Assembly: GCA_022573485.1 (NCBI GenBank)
Contig: JACZTW010000149.1
Location: forward strand, 1-9,151
Direction of reading: 5' to 3'
Origin: Planctomycetota bacterium
GTDB lineage: Bacteria > Planctomycetota > Phycisphaerae > UBA1845 > CAIVHJ01
DNA: 9,151 nt
Shown in pieces: positions 6,342 to 9,151 of this stretch. Made by a program: the position numbers and the translations under genes. The notes beneath the pieces were generated by a model. It did no database searches, had not been told where the DNA came from, and worked only from the letters and a program-made list of their open reading frames with translations. Position 1 is the first letter of the stretch, and the number at the start of each line of letters is the position of its first letter.

Positions 6342-6380
6342 CGGACGGTGTGGGTCGACCCGCCGGATCGGACTCCTTCC

Positions 6381-6875
6381 ATGCGCTGGATATGGATTGA
6401 CAAGTTCATCGAGTTCCAACCGGGCGAAAGGGCCGTGGCCGTTAAGAATGTCTCCAGGGCGGAGGATCATCTGCACGACCTGTATCCCGCCTACCCGATC
6501 ATGCCCGCCAGCCTGATCATCGAGGGCATGGCCCAGACGGCAGGGATTTTGGTGGGGCAGGCCCGTAATTTCAATGAGCGCGTCATCCTCGCCAAGATCA
6601 AGAACGCCTCGCTCGACGGCTACGCCGTGCCGGGTGACCAGTTGACCTATGAGGCGACTTTGGAGCATATCGACGACAGCGGAGCCACCACGGCGGGGCG
6701 CGTGCTCCGTAACGGTCAGCCGTTCGGAGAAGTGGACATGATTTTCTCCCATCTTGATCGGCAGAGCGGTGTTGAGCTGGGCGTTCCGGAGCACAATTTC
6801 GTTTTCGGTGGGGATTTCAAAAACCTGCTGGTCTCGCACTATAATATTGACTTGAGCAATTACCCGGACGACTGA
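6381..6875 (+). CDS. FabZ-like dehydratase 2, catalytic His replaced by Leu
   Basis: A 164-residue hot-dog-fold protein paralogous to dehydratase 1. From the ATG the two align without gaps for over 50 residues (MRWIWIDKF against MKFTLVDRI, and PIMPASLIIE against PVMPGVLMLE). At the position of the catalytic His this protein has L34 (D-L-Y-P), while the catalytic Glu is kept as E48 in LIIEGMAQ. A His at 32 (LHDLYP) is two residues away, and in-phase alignment does not place it in the active site. FabZ active sites are formed at the dimer interface by His of one subunit and Glu of the other, so this protein could serve as the Glu-giving partner of dehydratase 1. GTG at 6348 would add 11 residues, but these have no counterpart in the paralogue, so ATG at 6381 is preferred; no clear ribosome site precedes either. 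The next gene starts 14 bases after the stop. Confidence 0.9.
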   Translation: MRWIWIDKFIEFQPGERAVAVKNVSRAEDHLHDLYPAYPIMPASLIIEGMAQTAGILVGQARNFNERVILAKIKNASLDGYAVPGDQLTYEATLEHIDDSGATTAGRVLRNGQPFGEVDMIFSHLDRQSGVELGVPEHNFVFGGDFKNLLVSHYNIDLSNYPDD

Positions 6876-6889
6876 TCGAGATCGTTTGT

Positions 6890-8227
6890 ATGCCACAAAG
6901 AAGAGTTGTAGTGACGGGTTTGGGGCTGGCGACGCCGATCGGCATCGAACTCGACGACGTGTGGACGGCGCTGCTGGAGAAGAAATCCGGCATCGAGCGC
7001 ATCACCGCGTTTGATCCCAGCCGCTTTCGTTCGCAGATCGGCGGCCAGGTCGGTAAGTTCACGCTGGGCGACTACATCCCCAAGAGCTACCGCAAGAGCA
7101 CCAAGGTCATGTGCCGGGATATTCAATTGGCCCTGGTGGCGGCGTATCAAGCAGTCCACGATGCGGGCCTGAAGACCAAGTGCATCATCGACCGGGGCGA
7201 AGCGGAGGCGCCTGGCAATGTCGATCCGACGCGCTTCGGCGCCAACATCGGCGCCGGCTTGATCTGCGCGGACCTCAGCGAACTGGCGGCTGCACTGGCC
7301 GTCGCCCGGTCGGATGACGATGGCTTCAGCTTGGCCAAGTGGGGCCTGGAGGGCATGAGCGACCTGACGCCGCTGTGGCTGTTGAAGTACCTGCCCAACA
7401 TGCTGGCCTGCCATGTCACCATCGTGCATGACGCCCAGGCGCCGTCGAACACGATCACTTGCGGCGAGGCGTCGTCACACCTGGCCATCGGCGAGGCGTA
7501 CCGCACGATTCAGCGCGGCGCTGCCGACGTTTGCATCTGCGGCGGTGCAGAAAGCAAGATAAACGCCATGGGCACGATCCGCCAGGATTTGTTCGGCCGT
7601 CTGGCCATCGACCGCAACGAAGCGCCGCATGAGGCCTGTGGGCCGTTCGACGCTCGGCGGGAGGGCATGGTCGTGGCGGAGGGCGGCGGACTGGTCATCC
7701 TCGAAGAATTGGACCACGCCCGCAGCCGCGGCGCCCGCATCTATGGGGAGATCGGCGGTTTTGGGGCCAGCGCCAATACCACCAGTTGGAAGGAGCCGGA
7801 CCCGGAAGGACAGGGCATTGCTCGCGCCATCGCCAAAGCCATCGAGGATGCCGGGCTGAACGCCGATCAAATCAGGATGATCACGACGTTCGGCACGGGC
7901 ATCGCCTCATTCGACAACAGCGAAGCGGCGGCGATCCGAAAAGTCTTCGGTGATCATGCAGCCGGCATTCCGGCTTTGGCCGTCAAGGGTGCCATCGGAA
8001 ACAATGGCGCCGGTAGTGGTGCGATCGATTTTGCGATAAGTTTGTTGGCGATGAAGAACAATACGGTGCCCGCTTCGGTCGGTACGGATCAATTGGCTGA
8101 GGACTACGGAATTGGGCTGGTCACGGGCGATGCGATCGACGCGCCGATCGACAATTTCGTGAGCATTGCCTACGCCCTCAGCGGCGGGCAGACGGCTGCA
8201 CTCGTTGTGCGGCGATTCGAGGAATAG
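6890..8227 (+). CDS. Ketosynthase-like protein 1, catalytic residues lost (chain-length-factor-like)
   Basis: A 445-residue thiolase-fold protein of the FabF/KAS II family, of full length. The N-terminal VVVTGLGLATPIG (6-18), the GGAE segment (218-221) and the C-terminal SGGQTAALVV are typical. Catalytic positions are not. In gapless alignment with ketosynthase 2 (QGPN...TACA...IGEA against QAPS...CGEA...IGEA), the active Cys is E193. The first His (family HGTSTP) is F334 in TTFGTGIAS. The second His (family KSxxGH) is N371 in KGAIGNN, although the Lys is kept as K366. The gating Phe of GFGGTN is S431. It should therefore be unable to condense chains alone and resembles the KS-beta/chain-length-factor partners of type II polyketide synthases, where the Cys is usually Gln. 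C191 lies two residues before the Cys position and is not in phase. Weak ribosome site; it is followed closely by the intact ketosynthase gene. Confidence 0.93.
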   Translation: MPQRRVVVTGLGLATPIGIELDDVWTALLEKKSGIERITAFDPSRFRSQIGGQVGKFTLGDYIPKSYRKSTKVMCRDIQLALVAAYQAVHDAGLKTKCIIDRGEAEAPGNVDPTRFGANIGAGLICADLSELAAALAVARSDDDGFSLAKWGLEGMSDLTPLWLLKYLPNMLACHVTIVHDAQAPSNTITCGEASSHLAIGEAYRTIQRGAADVCICGGAESKINAMGTIRQDLFGRLAIDRNEAPHEACGPFDARREGMVVAEGGGLVILEELDHARSRGARIYGEIGGFGASANTTSWKEPDPEGQGIARAIAKAIEDAGLNADQIRMITTFGTGIASFDNSEAAAIRKVFGDHAAGIPALAVKGAIGNNGAGSGAIDFAISLLAMKNNTVPASVGTDQLAEDYGIGLVTGDAIDAPIDNFVSIAYALSGGQTAALVVRRFEE

Positions 8228-8262
8228 TGCGAGGGGCGGTTTCACAGGTGGCGCAGAGCGAC

Positions 8263-9151
8263 ATGGACAAGAAACGCGTAGTTGTTACCGGTATGGGCTG
8301 TATTACGCCGCTGGGTCACGACATCGAGGATGTCTGGCGGCGGCTGTGCAACGGCGAGAGCGGCATTGCGCCGACGACGCTCTTCGATGCCGCAACTTTT
8401 CCCACGATGTTCTCCGCGGAGGTCAAGGATTTCGACTTGCGGGCGTTCCTGGGCGATCGGGCTGCGAAGCACGGCGATGCCAGCAGGAACTCCGCCTTCG
8501 CGCTCGCCGCCGCCCACATCGCCTGGAAGCACGCCGGATTGCCGGAGTATGACGGTCTCGATCCCGCACGCGTCGGGATCTACCTCGGGGCCGGCGAAGC
8601 GCCGCTGGACTTCGAGAGCGTGGCCTTGGCGGGCGCTCAAGCCTGGGATCAGCAAACCGGCGTTCTGAACATGGACACCTGGGCCGAGTTGGCGCATGGC
8701 AGCTTCACGGAAGAAAAGGAGCACTGCCAGGAGGCCAATTTGGCCGGTGCCCATTTGGCCTGCTTTTTCAACGCCCAGGGGCCTAATTTCGGCACGCTCA
8801 CTGCCTGCGCAGCCAGCACTCAGGCGATCGGCGAAGCCTGCACTTGGATTCGGCGTGGCGACGTGGACGTGGTCATCTCCGGCGGCACGCACAGCATGAT
8901 CCACCCGCTGGGGGTCACCGGCTTCAATCGCTTGACGGCGCTGTCCACGCGGAACGACGACCCGCAGGGGGCTTCCAGACCGTTTGATCGCGAGCGCGAC
9001 GGCTTTGTGCTCGGCGAGGGGTCGGGCATTGTGATTCTTGAATCAGCCGATCATGCAAAGGCCCGCGGCGCTACCGCGTTCGCGGAGGTCGCGGGTTACG
9101 GCTCGACCGCCGACGCTGTTCGGATTACAGATATTCACGCCGAAGCCCGCG
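8263..9151 (+). CDS. fabF: 3-oxoacyl-ACP synthase (FabF/KAS II-like), active Cys present, cut by right edge
   Basis: The first 296 residues of a condensing enzyme, which joins a malonyl-ACP-derived two-carbon unit to a growing acyl chain. The N-terminal VVVTGMGCITPLG (6-18), the VGIYLGAG strand and AQGPNFGTLTACAAST with nucleophile C182 are clear, followed by ISGGTHSMIHPLG and the RPFDRERDGFVLGEG block. The catalytic His residues lie outside the window. A region at about 115-165 (after LGAGEAPL, to EANLAG) differs from E. coli FabF, as does the matching region of ketosynthase 1, so both belong to one divergent subfamily. ATG at 8263 is preferred, with AGGTGG 11 bases upstream. In-frame GTG codons at 8248 and 8227 (the latter overlapping the stop of the previous gene) are alternatives. 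The tight order suggests that it acts with ketosynthase 1 as a KS/CLF-type heterodimer. Confidence 0.94.
   Translation, partial: MDKKRVVVTGMGCITPLGHDIEDVWRRLCNGESGIAPTTLFDAATFPTMFSAEVKDFDLRAFLGDRAAKHGDASRNSAFALAAAHIAWKHAGLPEYDGLDPARVGIYLGAGEAPLDFESVALAGAQAWDQQTGVLNMDTWAELAHGSFTEEKEHCQEANLAGAHLACFFNAQGPNFGTLTACAASTQAIGEACTWIRRGDVDVVISGGTHSMIHPLGVTGFNRLTALSTRNDDPQGASRPFDRERDGFVLGEGSGIVILESADHAKARGATAFAEVAGYGSTADAVRITDIHAEAR

Noticed and set aside
6348..6380. GTG at 6348 as the start of dehydratase 2
   Set aside because: The 11 extra residues have no match in the paralogue, which aligns without gaps from the ATG at 6381; no ribosome site supports the GTG.
5913..6896. Open frame of 327 codons on the minus strand opposite the ACP and dehydratase 2 genes
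   Set aside because: It lies antisense to two clear enzyme-family genes and shows no recognisable motif; long antisense frames are common in GC-rich coding DNA.
7460..7465. C191 of ketosynthase 1 (codon near 7460-7462) as the real nucleophile
   Set aside because: Gapless alignment to ketosynthase 2 from the QxP segment to IGEA places E193, not C191, at the nucleophile position; both catalytic His are also missing.
8242..8904. Open frame of 220 codons on the minus strand
   Set aside because: It is antisense to the ketosynthase active-site region, whose sense frame has unmistakable family motifs.

Overview
The window looks like chromosomal DNA from a planctomycete-type bacterium (Planctomycetota, possibly near Phycisphaerae or a related uncultured class). 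This is inferred, not proven. The clues are moderately GC-rich DNA, two membrane proteins that begin with a short zinc ribbon (one also ends in a segment resembling the H-X9-DG tail of planctomycete prepilin-like proteins), an atypical receiver protein with a Cys-containing tail, an acyl carrier protein with a long insertion, and a dehydratase/ACP/dehydratase/ketosynthase/ketosynthase gene run. No mobile element, tRNA, rRNA or CRISPR array was seen.

Left part (1-2274), all minus strand: the N-terminal part of a thymidine kinase with a TTG start runs off the left edge. Upstream of it are a zinc-ribbon membrane protein of unknown function and a degenerate receiver-domain protein. Each gene has a plausible sigma70-like promoter directly upstream, so they may be separate transcription units. 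A 297-base divergent region (2275-2571) follows.

Middle part (2572-5100), plus strand: a zinc-ribbon polytopic membrane protein, a two-TM ion-channel-type protein fused to a cytoplasmic TrkA/RCK domain with a non-canonical selectivity filter, and a seven-iron-type ferredoxin with the best promoter in the window. A 320-base region without a convincing gene (5101-5420) separates these from the last block.

Right part (5421-9151), plus strand: a compact lipid or polyketide gene cluster, FabZ-like dehydratase 1, long ACP, FabZ-like dehydratase 2, ketosynthase 1, ketosynthase 2 (cut by the right edge), with gaps of 14-39 bases. The main result is here. Dehydratase 1 keeps the His/Glu catalytic pair, while dehydratase 2 aligns without gaps to it but has Leu in place of His and keeps Glu. 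Ketosynthase 2 has the TACA active-site Cys, while ketosynthase 1 has lost the Cys (Glu), both His (Phe and Asn) and the gatekeeper Phe (Ser). The cluster therefore pairs one catalytic and one degenerate copy of both enzymes, around a dedicated long ACP. This is the logic of KS/chain-length-factor systems, such as those making aryl polyenes and aromatic polyketides, and may indicate heterodimeric enzymes making a specialised acyl chain. The product cannot be read from this window, and the reductases and any release or transfer enzymes would have to lie further right or elsewhere.
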